From assembly GCA_024698485.1 (NCBI GenBank), contig JAILRC010000055.1, positions 1-45,111 on the forward strand: 45,111 nt of DNA, written 5' to 3'. Below, one piece after another: positions 20,753 through 28,446 of this stretch (its first letter is position 1; each line of letters opens with the position of its first letter). Origin of the DNA: Lachnospiraceae bacterium (GTDB lineage: Bacteria > Bacillota > Clostridia > Lachnospirales > Lachnospiraceae). A model generated the notes under the pieces. It saw only the letters and a program-made list of their open reading frames with translations. It made no database searches and was not told where the DNA came from. The position numbers and the translations under genes were made by a program.

Positions 20753-21491
20753 AGTAAACGTTACGGGAATGGTGATAGCTGCCATGCCCGTCGGTGAATA
20801 TGACCGGCGTATTACAATCTTAACAATGGAGCGGGGGAAGATCTCCGCATTTGCAAGGGGCGCAAGGAAACCAACCGGCGCCCTTTTGGCGTGTTCCCAG
20901 CAATTTGCTTTCGGAGAGTTCGTACTCTACGAAGGCAGGGACAGCTACAACCTTGAAAGTGCGGAGATCCGAACCTATTTCGGAGACATCAGGAATGATA
21001 TGAACGGCATATACTACGGCATGTATATGTGCGAATTTGCCCTTTACATGTCCAGAGAGAATGTGCAGCCGGGACAGATCCTGAACCTTCTTTACGTTAC
21101 CATGAGAGCCCTTGAAAAGGGGCAGATGTCAAAGAAACTCATACGACGCACCTTTGAACTCAGATACCTCACTGAAGATGGTGAAATGCCTGAGGTTTAT
21201 TCCTGTCTCAACTGCCACAGGGAAAGCCTTTTGGATGACGATGTGGTGTGGTTTGATGCGGAAAAGGGCGGAGTGGTTTGCGACGGCTGCAACCTGAAAG
21301 ATCTGGGCATACGTGTGTCGCGGTCAGCTCTGTATACATTGCAGTACATAGTTTCGTCCCCTTTGGAGAAACTTTATGGCTTTACCGTCAACGACTCTGT
21401 ACTGGCAGAGGTTGACCGTGTGGTGGAAGCATGGGTGAAAGTTCGGGTGGGACATCATATGAAGACAGAAGAAATGCTGGATGTTTTTTAA
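20742..21491 (+). CDS. recO: DNA repair protein RecO
   Basis: RecO loads RecA with RecF and RecR at single-strand gaps. The N-terminal OB fold begins VTGMVIAAMPVGEYDRRITILT, and the helical C-terminal part contains a zinc site with SCLNCHRE and VVCDGCN. The 249-residue length is normal. The era-recO overlap is the common arrangement in Firmicutes. Confidence 0.95.
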   Translation: MYNKVNVTGMVIAAMPVGEYDRRITILTMERGKISAFARGARKPTGALLACSQQFAFGEFVLYEGRDSYNLESAEIRTYFGDIRNDMNGIYYGMYMCEFALYMSRENVQPGQILNLLYVTMRALEKGQMSKKLIRRTFELRYLTEDGEMPEVYSCLNCHRESLLDDDVVWFDAEKGGVVCDGCNLKDLGIRVSRSALYTLQYIVSSPLEKLYGFTVNDSVLAEVDRVVEAWVKVRVGHHMKTEEMLDVF

Positions 21492-21535
21492 ACGGCATTT
21501 TTTTCTTTATAGGAAATGAGAGATCCTATTTTATA

Positions 21536-21564
21536 TTTACAACTTTTTTCAAAGGTGATATACT
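21536..21564 (+). promoter_or_regulatory. promoter of the amidohydrolase gene
   Basis: TTTACA and TATACT are separated by 17 bases, 40 bases upstream of the ATG. Confidence 0.75.
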
Positions 21565-21603
21565 ACACTGCATTAAAGCGGTAAATGAAAGGAGCAATGG
21601 CGG

Positions 21604-22404
21604 ATGAATTTCAAAGAATATCACAAGATCGATTTTCATGCCCACATCTATCCCGAGAAGATCGCAGCAAAGGCTGTTGCCAGCGTAGGCGATTTCTATT
21701 CCCTTCATATGAGTGAGAACGGGCTGTCGGATCGCCTGATCGAAAACGGTAAAAAGATAAATGTCACCCATTATGTTGTTCATTCTGTGGCTACCACACC
21801 CAAGCAGGTGGAATCCATCAACAGGTTCATTGCTTCCGAGTGCGAAAAGCATCCGGAGTTCATAGGCTTTGCGACTCTTCATCCTATGTCCGAGCATCTG
21901 GAGACGGATATTGAACTGGCAAGAGTGCTGGGACTTCATGGGATCAAGATACATCCCGATTTCCAGAAATTCGCCCTGGATTCCCCGGAAGCCATACGTA
22001 TGTTTAAACTTCTTGCAAAACGTTTTCCCGTGCTCATCCATACAGGGGATTACAGATATGAGTATTCCAATCCCGTAAGGATGGCAAGAGCTCTGGATGC
22101 AGTTCCTGATCTTGTGGCCATCGGAGCCCATTTCGGCGGCTACTCTGAATGGGAAGAATCAAAAAAACACCTCATCGGCCGTGAGAACTTCTACATTGAC
22201 ACTTCCAGCGCTCTCTTTAAACTGGACCCTTCGGAGGCAGCGGACATGATCAGAGAGCACGGCGTGGAAAGAACCTTCTTCGGAACGGATTTTCCAATGT
22301 GGAATCATGAGGAGGAGTTTGAGAGATTTATGGCGCTGCCGCTGACGGAAGAGGAGAGAAGAAAGATCTTTCATACGAATGCGTATAATTTTTTTAGCGT
22401 GTGA
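21604..22404 (+). CDS. amidohydrolase family 2 TIM-barrel metal hydrolase
   Basis: The protein starts with the metal-binding DFHAHIYPEKIA strand-1 motif (HxH). Later come GIKIHPDFQ, VLIHTGDY, AHFGG and GTDFPMWN, giving the usual His and Asp ligands of Amidohydro_2 (PF04909) enzymes. These hydrolyse or decarboxylate diverse substrates; the substrate cannot be deduced. Length 266 is normal for the compact group. It has its own promoter, and the next gene is a polysaccharide deacetylase about 100 bases on. Confidence 0.85.
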   Translation: MNFKEYHKIDFHAHIYPEKIAAKAVASVGDFYSLHMSENGLSDRLIENGKKINVTHYVVHSVATTPKQVESINRFIASECEKHPEFIGFATLHPMSEHLETDIELARVLGLHGIKIHPDFQKFALDSPEAIRMFKLLAKRFPVLIHTGDYRYEYSNPVRMARALDAVPDLVAIGAHFGGYSEWEESKKHLIGRENFYIDTSSALFKLDPSEAADMIREHGVERTFFGTDFPMWNHEEEFERFMALPLTEEERRKIFHTNAYNFFSV

Positions 22405-22506
22405 AACCGGGGACAGGAGGAATGCTTGCCGAAGGCAATCATCATGCATTCCGACGTTTGGTCAGGGCATCGAAGATAGCGTGACGTTTCCGAAAAAGGA
22501 GAGAAC

Positions 22507-23154
22507 ATGAAAAAGCAGGTGGCATTAACATTTGATGACGGACCCAATACGGTAACCACACCCAAGGTGTTGGATCTTCTTGAAAAATACAACATCAAGG
22601 CTTCATTCTTTCTTATCGGCCAAAATGTGACTGAGGAGTCCAAGGAGGTTGCAAAGCGTGCCATCAGCATGGGCTGCGACATCTGCAATCATTCCTTTAC
22701 TCACCCGCATATGTCACAGATGACAGAGGCTGAAGTGAAAGAAGAGATCGAAAAAACGGACGGGATCATTGAAGAAATTACAGGCAAACGCCCGCTGTTC
22801 TTCCGCCCTCCCTACATTGACGTGAAGCCTGAACTGTACGAATGGATCGACAAGATCTTTATCTCGGGCATAGGCTGTCTGGATTGGGAAGCGAAAGCCG
22901 ATGCGGAATACAGAAAGACAGAGATGCTAAAGAATGCTAGAGACGGAGTGCTGTATCTCCTTCATGATTTTGTTGATAATGATGCTACGGTGGAAGCTTT
23001 AAAGACTGTGATCCCCACACTTCTGGAGCAGGATTATGAGTTCCTTACGGTGACGGAGATCTTTAAGGCTAAGCAACCGCTGTTTGATGAGAAGACAGGG
23101 TACGCGAAGAGACCGAGGGTTTTGTTCTCGGATATCATAAATGATTATAAATAA
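22507..23154 (+). CDS. polysaccharide deacetylase (NodB/CE4 family)
   Basis: CE4 enzymes remove N-acetyl or related groups from sugar polymers such as peptidoglycan. The catalytic and metal motifs are present: TFDDGP near the N-terminus, NHSFTHPH (HxxxH) near residue 61, RPPY near 98, and LLHDF at the end. There is no signal peptide or membrane anchor, so it may act inside the cell or on a soluble substrate. AAAAAGGAG precedes the ATG. It is not clearly in an operon with the upstream amidohydrolase. Confidence 0.88.
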   Translation: MKKQVALTFDDGPNTVTTPKVLDLLEKYNIKASFFLIGQNVTEESKEVAKRAISMGCDICNHSFTHPHMSQMTEAEVKEEIEKTDGIIEEITGKRPLFFRPPYIDVKPELYEWIDKIFISGIGCLDWEAKADAEYRKTEMLKNARDGVLYLLHDFVDNDATVEALKTVIPTLLEQDYEFLTVTEIFKAKQPLFDEKTGYAKRPRVLFSDIINDYK

Positions 23155-23160
23155 GGATTA

Positions 23161-23272
23161 CGGGAGGGGGGATTTGTCTCCGCTCCGCTACGGTCGGCGC
23201 TAAGCACATGCCACCGGCATGTAGCGCCCCTCGACACTGCACCCGCAATGTCTTCGGTTCCAAATCCCCCTT
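23161..23272. repeat. tRNA-Met-like 3' fragment split by a hairpin
   Basis: The stretch begins CGGGAGGGGGGATTTG (23161-23176), which matches the 3' end of the neighbouring tRNA-Met (23339-23353) apart from one extra G. The homology resumes at CCCTCGACACTGC (23228-23240), identical to 23356-23368 of that tRNA. In the tRNA only two bases separate the blocks; here about 50 bases with a strong hairpin intervene (GGCGCTA...TAGCGCC around CATGCC-ACC-GGCATG). The ends also pair with each other (AGGGGGGATTTG with CAAATCCCCCTT). It is not a working tRNA. It may be a duplicated tRNA end broken by a palindromic insertion. Confidence 0.6.
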
Positions 23273-23291
23273 CACAACACTAAGTAAACAT

Positions 23292-23333
23292 AAAAAAAAG
23301 ATAGAGAGTCGAATGACTCTCTATCTTTTTTTT
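23292..23333. terminator. bidirectional rho-independent terminator
   Basis: GATAGAGAGTC-GAAT-GACTCTCTATC is a perfect 11-bp stem flanked by eight A residues on the left and eight or nine T residues on the right, so it can stop the leftward tRNA transcript and any rightward transcript from the deacetylase gene. Confidence 0.92.
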
Positions 23334-23335
23334 AG

Positions 23336-23409
23336 TAGCGGGAGGGGGATTTGAACCCTCGACACTGCGGGTATGAACCGCATGCTCTAGCCAACTGAGC
23401 TATCCCGCC
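23336..23409 (-). tRNA. tRNA-Met (anticodon CAT)
   Basis: On the minus strand the acceptor GGCGGGA pairs with TCCCGCT (one G-T pair), discriminator A. The anticodon stem-loop GCGGTTCATACCCGC gives CAT. The T-loop is TTCAAAT. A CAT anticodon could also be tRNA-Ile2 after lysidine modification; the elongator Met assignment is the more likely. It is co-transcribed with tRNA-Val, which precedes it. Confidence 0.9.
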
Positions 23410-23440
23410 ATATTGTGTGCCTAAAAGAAATCATTTAAAA

Positions 23441-23513
23441 TGGGACCTATAGGGCTCGAACCTATGACCCTCTGCTTGTAAGGCAGATGCTCTCCCAGCT
23501 GAGCTAAGATCCC
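23441..23513 (-). tRNA. tRNA-Val (anticodon TAC)
   Basis: On the minus strand the acceptor GGGATCT pairs with AGGTCCC, discriminator A. The anticodon stem CTGCC/AGCAG encloses a loop with TAC, which reads GTA/GTG codons. The T-loop is TTCGAGC. It is the first gene of the tRNA-Val/tRNA-Met pair. Confidence 0.93.
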
Positions 23514-23537
23514 ATGGCTTTCGTAAGGCACTCGCAT

Positions 23538-23566
23538 ATATTACCAAGAAGTTAAAGGTTTGTCAA
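23538..23566 (-). promoter_or_regulatory. promoter of the tRNA-Val/tRNA-Met pair
   Basis: On the minus strand TTGACA and TAATAT are separated by 17 bases, ending 24 bases before the tRNA-Val 5' end. Confidence 0.85.
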
Positions 23567-23641
23567 GAAGTAAATTAAGAAAAATCCGCCATATTGTTTT
23601 TGATTTTTTTGTTCTTTTGAAAGAAATTTACACCGCTTTTA

Positions 23642-23670
23642 TTGTTTTTTTTTGAATTCTCGGGTAAAAT
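23642..23670 (+). promoter_or_regulatory. promoter candidate for the FliM-peptide protein gene
   Basis: TTGTTT and TAAAAT are separated by 17 bases, 34 bases upstream of the start codon. The region is very AT-rich, so the match is only moderate. Confidence 0.35.
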
Positions 23671-23704
23671 CTAGAGATAGCATATGAATTTACGGAGGTA
23701 AGGT

Positions 23705-24256
23705 ATGTCTGATAACAAAACATTACTTTCACAGGGCGAAATAGATGCGTTGGTGGCATTTCTGACAAACAGCGAAGCGGCTCCCATCGGTACCGTTCTT
23801 GACCAGACCAGTATCGACAAGCTGATCGATCTCGTAAAGTACAACAACAAGCGTGGCCTTTTCATAGGCGAAGGTGCCGGCAACAACTACACCGATGCGG
23901 TTGTTCTTGACAAGAGCCTCGATCTTGAAGCTCAGAAGCAGGATTATGAACTTATATGCAAAAAGAACGCAAGAGACTATATCGAGATCCTTTGCGTCAG
24001 CAAATCCGGCGGAGAGACCTACAAGCTTACTCCTTCCTGCCTCTTGCAGAACAAGAGAGTGGAGAACGACAAGGCAGAGTGGGGACAAGCCATTTCACCT
24101 CTTCATTTCAACAATCTTGCACTTTTGTTTGGCATCAGGTACACCTCGGAGACTTTCAGATTTGTCTGCGAGAACTTCGCAAAAATAATGTACGGATATG
24201 AAGACGCCGAGATCTCGAGCCTGTACTTCCCGCCCGAGGACGAAGCTGTTAAGTAG
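23705..24256 (+). CDS. unrecognised protein with a FliM/FliY-like N-terminal peptide
   Basis: I do not recognise the body of this 183-residue protein. Its first 16 residues, in particular LLSQGEIDALVAFL, closely resemble the conserved N-terminal peptide of the flagellar switch proteins FliM and FliY (LSQxEIDALL), which binds phosphorylated CheY. The rest has no FliM, CheC or SpoA features. It has an alpha/beta look with a region from about residue 75 to 110 (YELICKKNARDYIEILCVSKSGGETYKLTPSCL) and an acidic C-terminus (PPEDEAVK). There is no membrane segment. ACGGAGG precedes the ATG. It could be a CheY-binding or motility-linked adaptor; that is inference from the peptide alone. Confidence 0.6.
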   Translation: MSDNKTLLSQGEIDALVAFLTNSEAAPIGTVLDQTSIDKLIDLVKYNNKRGLFIGEGAGNNYTDAVVLDKSLDLEAQKQDYELICKKNARDYIEILCVSKSGGETYKLTPSCLLQNKRVENDKAEWGQAISPLHFNNLALLFGIRYTSETFRFVCENFAKIMYGYEDAEISSLYFPPEDEAVK

Positions 24257-24291
24257 AGATACATGCATGGGCTTTTGAAAGGAGTAAAAAG

Positions 24292-24510
24292 ATGGTTTAT
24301 AAGGTTGAGATCGAAGGCATGATGTGCGGAATGTGCGAAAATCATGTGAACGAATCCATCAGAAAGAATTTTGACGTGAAGAAGGTTAAGGCCGATCGCA
24401 AAAAGAACCTTTGCACAATAAAGACAGACAATGAGCTTGATCTTGAAAAGCTGGAAGATGTCATAAAGGAAACAGGTTACACCTACAAGGGTGTTACGAG
24501 AGAAGAGTAA
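24292..24510 (+). CDS. heavy-metal-associated (HMA) domain protein
   Basis: A single 72-residue HMA domain of the copper-chaperone type. The metal motif is GMMCGMCENHV (MxCxxC) at residues 9-19, followed by the expected beta-alpha-beta-beta-alpha-beta pattern. Such proteins pass Cu(I) or similar ions to P-type ATPases. No transporter gene is adjacent, so the partner must be elsewhere. It begins 35 bases after the preceding gene and ends right before a terminator. Confidence 0.85.
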   Translation: MVYKVEIEGMMCGMCENHVNESIRKNFDVKKVKADRKKNLCTIKTDNELDLEKLEDVIKETGYTYKGVTREE

Positions 24511-24511
24511 C

Positions 24512-24549
24512 AAAAAAGCGTATCGTCATGTCTGCGGTACGCTTTTTTT
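24512..24549 (+). terminator. rho-independent terminator after the HMA gene
   Basis: AAAAAAGCGTA and TACGCTTTTTTT form an 11-bp stem with an inner CG/CG pair, followed by the T-run. Confidence 0.85.
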
Positions 24550-24553
24550 GTTG

Positions 24554-24582
24554 TTGCAAAAGTTTGGGATTCGTGTGATAAT
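24554..24582 (+). promoter_or_regulatory. promoter of the ispF operon
   Basis: TTGCAA and GATAAT are separated by 17 bases, immediately after the terminator of the HMA gene. Confidence 0.65.
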
Positions 24583-24623
24583 TAAGGACTGTAATTAAAC
24601 GGACATTTCACATGAGGTGTAAA

Positions 24624-25217
24624 ATGAGGATCGGACAAGGATACGATGTACATAAACTGGTAGAAGGCAGAGCGCTCATCCTGGGCGGAGTTGCCGTTCC
24701 CTACGAAAAGGGCCTTCTTGGGCATTCGGACGCGGATGTGCTGACACATGCCGTAATGGATGCACTTTTGGGCGCTGCTGCGCTGGGGGACATCGGTTCA
24801 AACTTCCCCGACAGCGACGACAAGTACAAGGGCATATCAAGTCTTTCCCTTTTAAATGAAGTGAGGGATATGCTTTTGAATAACCTTTTTATCGTTGAAA
24901 ACATAGATGCCACGATCATCGCACAGAAACCCAAGCTTTCGACCTACATCCGTGAGATGAGAGAGAACATAGCAAACACTCTTAAGATCGACATCTCTCA
25001 GGTCAGCATCAAAGCTACCACCGAGGAAGGTCTGGGCTTCACGGGCGCGGGTGAGGGCATAGCGGCTCAGGCTGTCTGCCTTTTGGAAAGTGCCAGGAAT
25101 CTGGACTACGGCGCAGGAAATTCCGGCGTCTATGATTATGAAAGTGCTGACGCCATGAACTCTCAGGGCATCAGCGGAAAATCCTGTACGGGCTGTCCCG
25201 GGTGTTGCAAGAGATAA
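24624..25217 (+). CDS. ispF: 2-C-methyl-D-erythritol 2,4-cyclodiphosphate synthase with Cys-rich C-terminal tail
   Basis: IspF makes the cyclic diphosphate of the MEP isoprenoid pathway, as a trimer with zinc. GQGYDVHKL gives D8 and H10, and the [18 protein letters not shown] segment carries the third ligand. [24 protein letters not shown] ends the normal domain at about residue 157. The gene continues for about 40 residues and finishes with [11 protein letters not shown], which is absent from ordinary IspF proteins of 155-160 residues. ATG 24624 is preferred over ATG 24612 because GAGGTG lies 4-5 bases upstream. cysS follows after 73 bases. Confidence 0.93.
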   Translation: MRIGQGYDVHKLVEGRALILGGVAVPYEKGLLGHSDADVLTHAVMDALLGAAALGDIGSNFPDSDDKYKGISSLSLLNEVRDMLLNNLFIVENIDATIIAQKPKLSTYIREMRENIANTLKIDISQVSIKATTEEGLGFTGAGEGIAAQAVCLLESARNLDYGAGNSGVYDYESADAMNSQGISGKSCTGCPGCCKR

Positions 25218-25290
25218 CACGCGAGACAGGATAATAAACAAAGACTATTATCAAGGGCCAAGGGCTCTTTCACCGGAAAGGATACAAACA

Positions 25291-26823
25291 ATGGAAAACA
25301 AGATACAGCTTTTTAATACACTTACAAGAAAAACAGAAAAATTCATTCCCAACGAGGACGGCAAGGTGGCAATGTACACCTGCGGCCCTACGGTTTATCA
25401 CTTTGCACACATCGGAAACTTAAGAAGCTACATCATGGAGGACGTGCTTGAAAAGACTCTCCGTTATGCGGGTTACGATGTCAAGCGTGTCATGAACATA
25501 ACCGACGTGGGACACCTCTCGAGCGATGCGGACACAGGCGAAGACAAGATGCTTAAAGGGGCGAAGCGCGAGCACAAGACCGTCATGGAGATCGCAAAGT
25601 TCTACACCGATGCTTTTAAGACGGATTGCGAAAAACTCAACATCAAGTGGCCCGATGTGGTGGAACCTGCCACAAACTGCATCTCCGAGTTCATCCATAT
25701 GATCGAAGTGCTCCTGGAGAAGGGATATGCCTACAAGGCAGGAGAGAACATCTACTTCGACACTTCAAAACTCAAAGAGTACTATGTTTTCGGTAATCAG
25801 AGCGAAGAGGAACTTTTAGTCGGTGTTCGCGATGATGTGGAAGAGGATACCAACAAGAGGAACAAAAACGACTTCGTCCTCTGGTTTACAAAATCCAAGT
25901 TCGAGGATCAGGCTTTAAAGTGGGACAGCCCTTGGGGCGTGGGATATCCCGGCTGGCACATCGAGTGCTCCTGCATCAGCATGAAGCATCTGGGAGAGTA
26001 CATGGACATTCACTGCGGCGGTATTGACAACATGTTCCCTCATCACACCAACGAGATCGCGCAGAGTGAGAGCTATCTCGGACACAAGTGGGTAAATTAC
26101 TGGTTCCACGTTCATCATCTGAACGACAGGAACGGCAAAATGAGTAAATCCAAGGGTGACATCCTTACGGTGTCCACTCTTGAAGGAAAAGGCATAGATC
26201 CCATGATCTACAGACTTTTCTGCCTCCAGTCACATTACAGGAAGCCTCTGGAGTTTTCTTATGATGTTCTTGATAACGTAAAGAACGGATATGACAAGCT
26301 GATAAAGAAGATCGATTCTCTTAAGACGGAAGCGGGGCTTGACCACAAGGCTCTTTCGGAGCTTTCTTTAAAGATAGAAAAGGCTCGTAAGACAGCGGAG
26401 CGCTACTCAAAAGATATGAACGAGAGCATAGCGAAGGCTGTAAAGGGAACCGAAGTGGATGCGACAGCATATATCGACTTCTCCGATAAATTCCTTGCGG
26501 CCGTGGGAAATGACATCAACACTTCTTCGGGGATCACTGTTGTTTACGATGTCCTCGGAAGCAACCTGAATGCTGTTACAAAGCTTGTATTGATCGATGC
26601 TTTCGATCAGGTGCTCTCACTGAACCTCACGGTCGACAGACCGGAACCCAAGGCTGCCGTTGATCCGGAACTTGAGGCATTTGTTCTTTCCAAGATCGAG
26701 GAACGCAAAGAAGCAAAGAAAAATAAAGATTTTGCCAAGGCAGACGCCATCAGGGAAGAACTTTTGAATAAGGGAGTTGCCATCAAGGACACACGTGAAG
26801 GCACTGTCTGGGAGCTTGTTTAG
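25291..26823 (+). CDS. cysS: cysteinyl-tRNA synthetase
   Basis: CysRS attaches cysteine to tRNA-Cys. The HIGH-type motif is HIGN (about residue 40) and the KMSKS loop is intact (about residue 283). The zinc ligands are visible: the Cys in MYTCGPTVY, the Cys in WHIECS, and H and E in FPHHTNE. The 510-residue length is somewhat more than the 465 of E. coli. The HCGGID segment replaces the common HGGGxD, a variant I believe occurs in related Clostridia. The ispF-cysS-mrnC-rlmB order is typical for this group. Confidence 0.96.
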   Translation: MENKIQLFNTLTRKTEKFIPNEDGKVAMYTCGPTVYHFAHIGNLRSYIMEDVLEKTLRYAGYDVKRVMNITDVGHLSSDADTGEDKMLKGAKREHKTVMEIAKFYTDAFKTDCEKLNIKWPDVVEPATNCISEFIHMIEVLLEKGYAYKAGENIYFDTSKLKEYYVFGNQSEEELLVGVRDDVEEDTNKRNKNDFVLWFTKSKFEDQALKWDSPWGVGYPGWHIECSCISMKHLGEYMDIHCGGIDNMFPHHTNEIAQSESYLGHKWVNYWFHVHHLNDRNGKMSKSKGDILTVSTLEGKGIDPMIYRLFCLQSHYRKPLEFSYDVLDNVKNGYDKLIKKIDSLKTEAGLDHKALSELSLKIEKARKTAERYSKDMNESIAKAVKGTEVDATAYIDFSDKFLAAVGNDINTSSGITVVYDVLGSNLNAVTKLVLIDAFDQVLSLNLTVDRPEPKAAVDPELEAFVLSKIEERKEAKKNKDFAKADAIREELLNKGVAIKDTREGTVWELV

Positions 26824-26850
26824 CTTTGTTAAAGAAACAGAGGACGGAAA

Positions 26851-27339
26851 TTGAACGAAGAATTATATAAAGAATTTAACCTTCCGGATCTTGAGGCGGA
26901 TCAATACCCGCCTCTGGATCTGGCTTATATCGGCGACTGCGCCTATGAGCTCGTGATCCGCACCTGCTTGCTTTCAGAGGGGGCGACAGCGGTCGATAAG
27001 CTGAACAAACGCGCGAGCAATCTTGCGAAGGCTGTGACACAGGCAAAAATGGTCACGGGGATCATGGACCTTCTTACGGAAGAAGAGCAGGGCATATACC
27101 GTCGCGGCAGAAACGCAAAGAGCTACTCACCGGCGAAAAATGCTACTCTTGGAGAGTACCACAAGGCCACGGGCTTTGAAGCGGTCATAGGGTGGCTGTA
27201 TTTACGGAAAGAATATGCCCGTATGTTCGAGATCATCCATAAGGGCTTTGAAGTTGTTGCGGGAAACGACAAAGAAGAAGCGGTGCAGCCTATAAAAGAA
27301 CAGGACAATGAAAAGATTACAGTCGGAGAAAGTCTGTGA
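26851..27339 (+). CDS. mrnC: Mini-ribonuclease 3 (23S rRNA 3' maturation)
   Basis: Mini-III is an RNase III catalytic domain without the dsRNA-binding domain; it trims 23S precursor rRNA. The signature is LAYIGDCAYELVIR (catalytic D29), and further acidic residues occur near LGEYHKATGFEAVIGWLY. The start is TTG at 26851, chosen because AGAGGACGG lies at the right distance and the next ATG is well inside the domain. It overlaps the start region of the rlmB reading frame and both lie behind cysS. Confidence 0.92.
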   Translation: MNEELYKEFNLPDLEADQYPPLDLAYIGDCAYELVIRTCLLSEGATAVDKLNKRASNLAKAVTQAKMVTGIMDLLTEEEQGIYRRGRNAKSYSPAKNATLGEYHKATGFEAVIGWLYLRKEYARMFEIIHKGFEVVAGNDKEEAVQPIKEQDNEKITVGESL

Positions 27340-27358
27340 TCGGGATCGGAGAAATGAA

Positions 27359-28108
27359 ATGAGTGAAGAACAGACTATCAATGAAACCAAGATCGAAGGC
27401 AGGAATGCGGTTCTTGAAGCATTCCGCGCAGGAAAGACCGTAGACAAGCTTTTTGTTCTGGACGGATGCCAGGACGGACCTGTCCGTACCATCGTAAGAG
27501 AAGCAAAAAAAGGTGACACGATCCTGAACTTTGTTACAAAGGAAAGGCTGGATCAGCTTTCCGAAACGGGAAAACATCAGGGAGTCATCGCCATCACCGC
27601 AGCCTATGATTATGTGGAAGTGGATGACATCCTTGAAGCGGCAAGGGCAAAGGGTGAGGATCCCTTCATTGTTCTGCTTGACGGCATAGAAGATCCTCAT
27701 AATCTTGGGGCCATCATCAGAACCGCAAACCTTGCGGGAGCCCACGGAGTCATCATTCCCAAGCACAGGGCGGTGGGCCTTACGGCCACTGTAGCAAAGA
27801 CTTCTGCGGGAGCACTTAACTACACACCCGTTGCCAAGGTCACAAACCTTGTGCAGACCATGAAAGACCTTAAGGACAAGGGACTGTGGTTCGCCTGCGC
27901 CGACATGGACGGTGAGATCATGTACAACCTGAACCTTAAAGGACCCATCGGTCTTGTCATCGGAAGCGAAGGCGAAGGTGTCAGCAGACTGGTGAGAGAG
28001 AACTGCGATTTCATAGCTTCCATCCCCATGAAGGGACAGATCGATTCATTGAACGCATCCGTTGCAATGGGAATCCTGGCATATGAGATCGTGAGACAGA
28101 GAGGATAG
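27359..28108 (+). CDS. rlmB: 23S rRNA (guanosine-2'-O)-methyltransferase RlmB-type (SpoU/TrmH)
   Basis: This SPOUT-class enzyme methylates a ribose in 23S rRNA with S-adenosylmethionine. The N-terminal substrate-binding domain starts at IEGRNAVLEAFRAG. The SPOUT signature motifs are DGIEDPHNLGAIIRTANLAGAHGVI, IGSEGEGVSRLV and SLNASVAMGILAYEI. ATG 27359 is selected because CGGAGAA precedes it; an earlier in-frame ATG lies inside mrnC and adds an unrelated leader. It is the last gene of the ispF operon. Confidence 0.94.
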   Translation: MSEEQTINETKIEGRNAVLEAFRAGKTVDKLFVLDGCQDGPVRTIVREAKKGDTILNFVTKERLDQLSETGKHQGVIAITAAYDYVEVDDILEAARAKGEDPFIVLLDGIEDPHNLGAIIRTANLAGAHGVIIPKHRAVGLTATVAKTSAGALNYTPVAKVTNLVQTMKDLKDKGLWFACADMDGEIMYNLNLKGPIGLVIGSEGEGVSRLVRENCDFIASIPMKGQIDSLNASVAMGILAYEIVRQRG

Positions 28109-28131
28109 AGAGCAAAAAAGTAAATTTCCAC

Positions 28132-28161
28132 TTGACAATGATCTTGTTCTTGTGGTAGTAT
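28132..28161 (+). promoter_or_regulatory. promoter of tRNA-Thr
   Basis: TTGACA and TAGTAT are separated by 18 bases, 38 bases upstream of the tRNA. Confidence 0.7.
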
Positions 28162-28199
28162 ATCTGCTCGTGAGGCAAGACCTCCTCACCGTAACACAA

Positions 28200-28272
<73 letters not shown>

Positions 28273-28281
28273 TTAACTTTA

Positions 28282-28347
28282 ACAGAACAAAAGAGACTCA
28301 CGTGCAAGCATGTTTTTGCTTGTGACGTGAGTCTCTTTTTGTTCTGT
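28282..28347 (+). terminator. long terminator hairpin after tRNA-Thr
   Basis: ACAGAACAAAAGAGACTCACGT pairs with ACGTGAGTCTCTTTTTGTTCTGT over about 22 bases, with an inner GCAAGCA hairpin. A T-run lies within the descending arm rather than after it, so termination could occur part-way. Confidence 0.75.
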
Positions 28348-28352
28348 GAAGA

Positions 28353-28446
28353 GTTATGCCAAGGACAAGCGACAAACAGAAGCCGCTTTGCGGCGATGGA
28401 CGTTGCTTGCAACGGACAGTTTGTCGCTTGCCTGCTTTGGCATAAC
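28353..28446. repeat. three-way-junction palindromic element
   Basis: GTTATGCCAA (28353-28362) pairs with TTGGCATAAC (28437-28446). Inside it CAAGCGACAAAC (28366-28377) pairs with GTTTGTCGCTTG (28419-28430). The interior holds two perfect hairpins, GCCGC-TTT-GCGGC and CGTTGC-TT-GCAACG. The result is a 94-base outer stem with two side hairpins. It lies between tRNA-Thr and a convergent gene. No protein can be read from it with confidence. Confidence 0.75.

Noticed and set aside
19910-20785. 291-residue minus-strand open frame opposite era
   Set aside because: Antisense to all era motifs; no ribosome-binding site.
25217-25290. Riboswitch between ispF and cysS
   Set aside because: Only a 7-bp hairpin (GATAATA/TATTATC) is visible, with no T-run or alternative pairing.
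25960-26080. CysRS with HCGGID in place of HGGGxD as a novelty
   Set aside because: Zinc ligands and KMSKS are intact, and I believe this variant occurs in other Clostridia; not treated as unusual.
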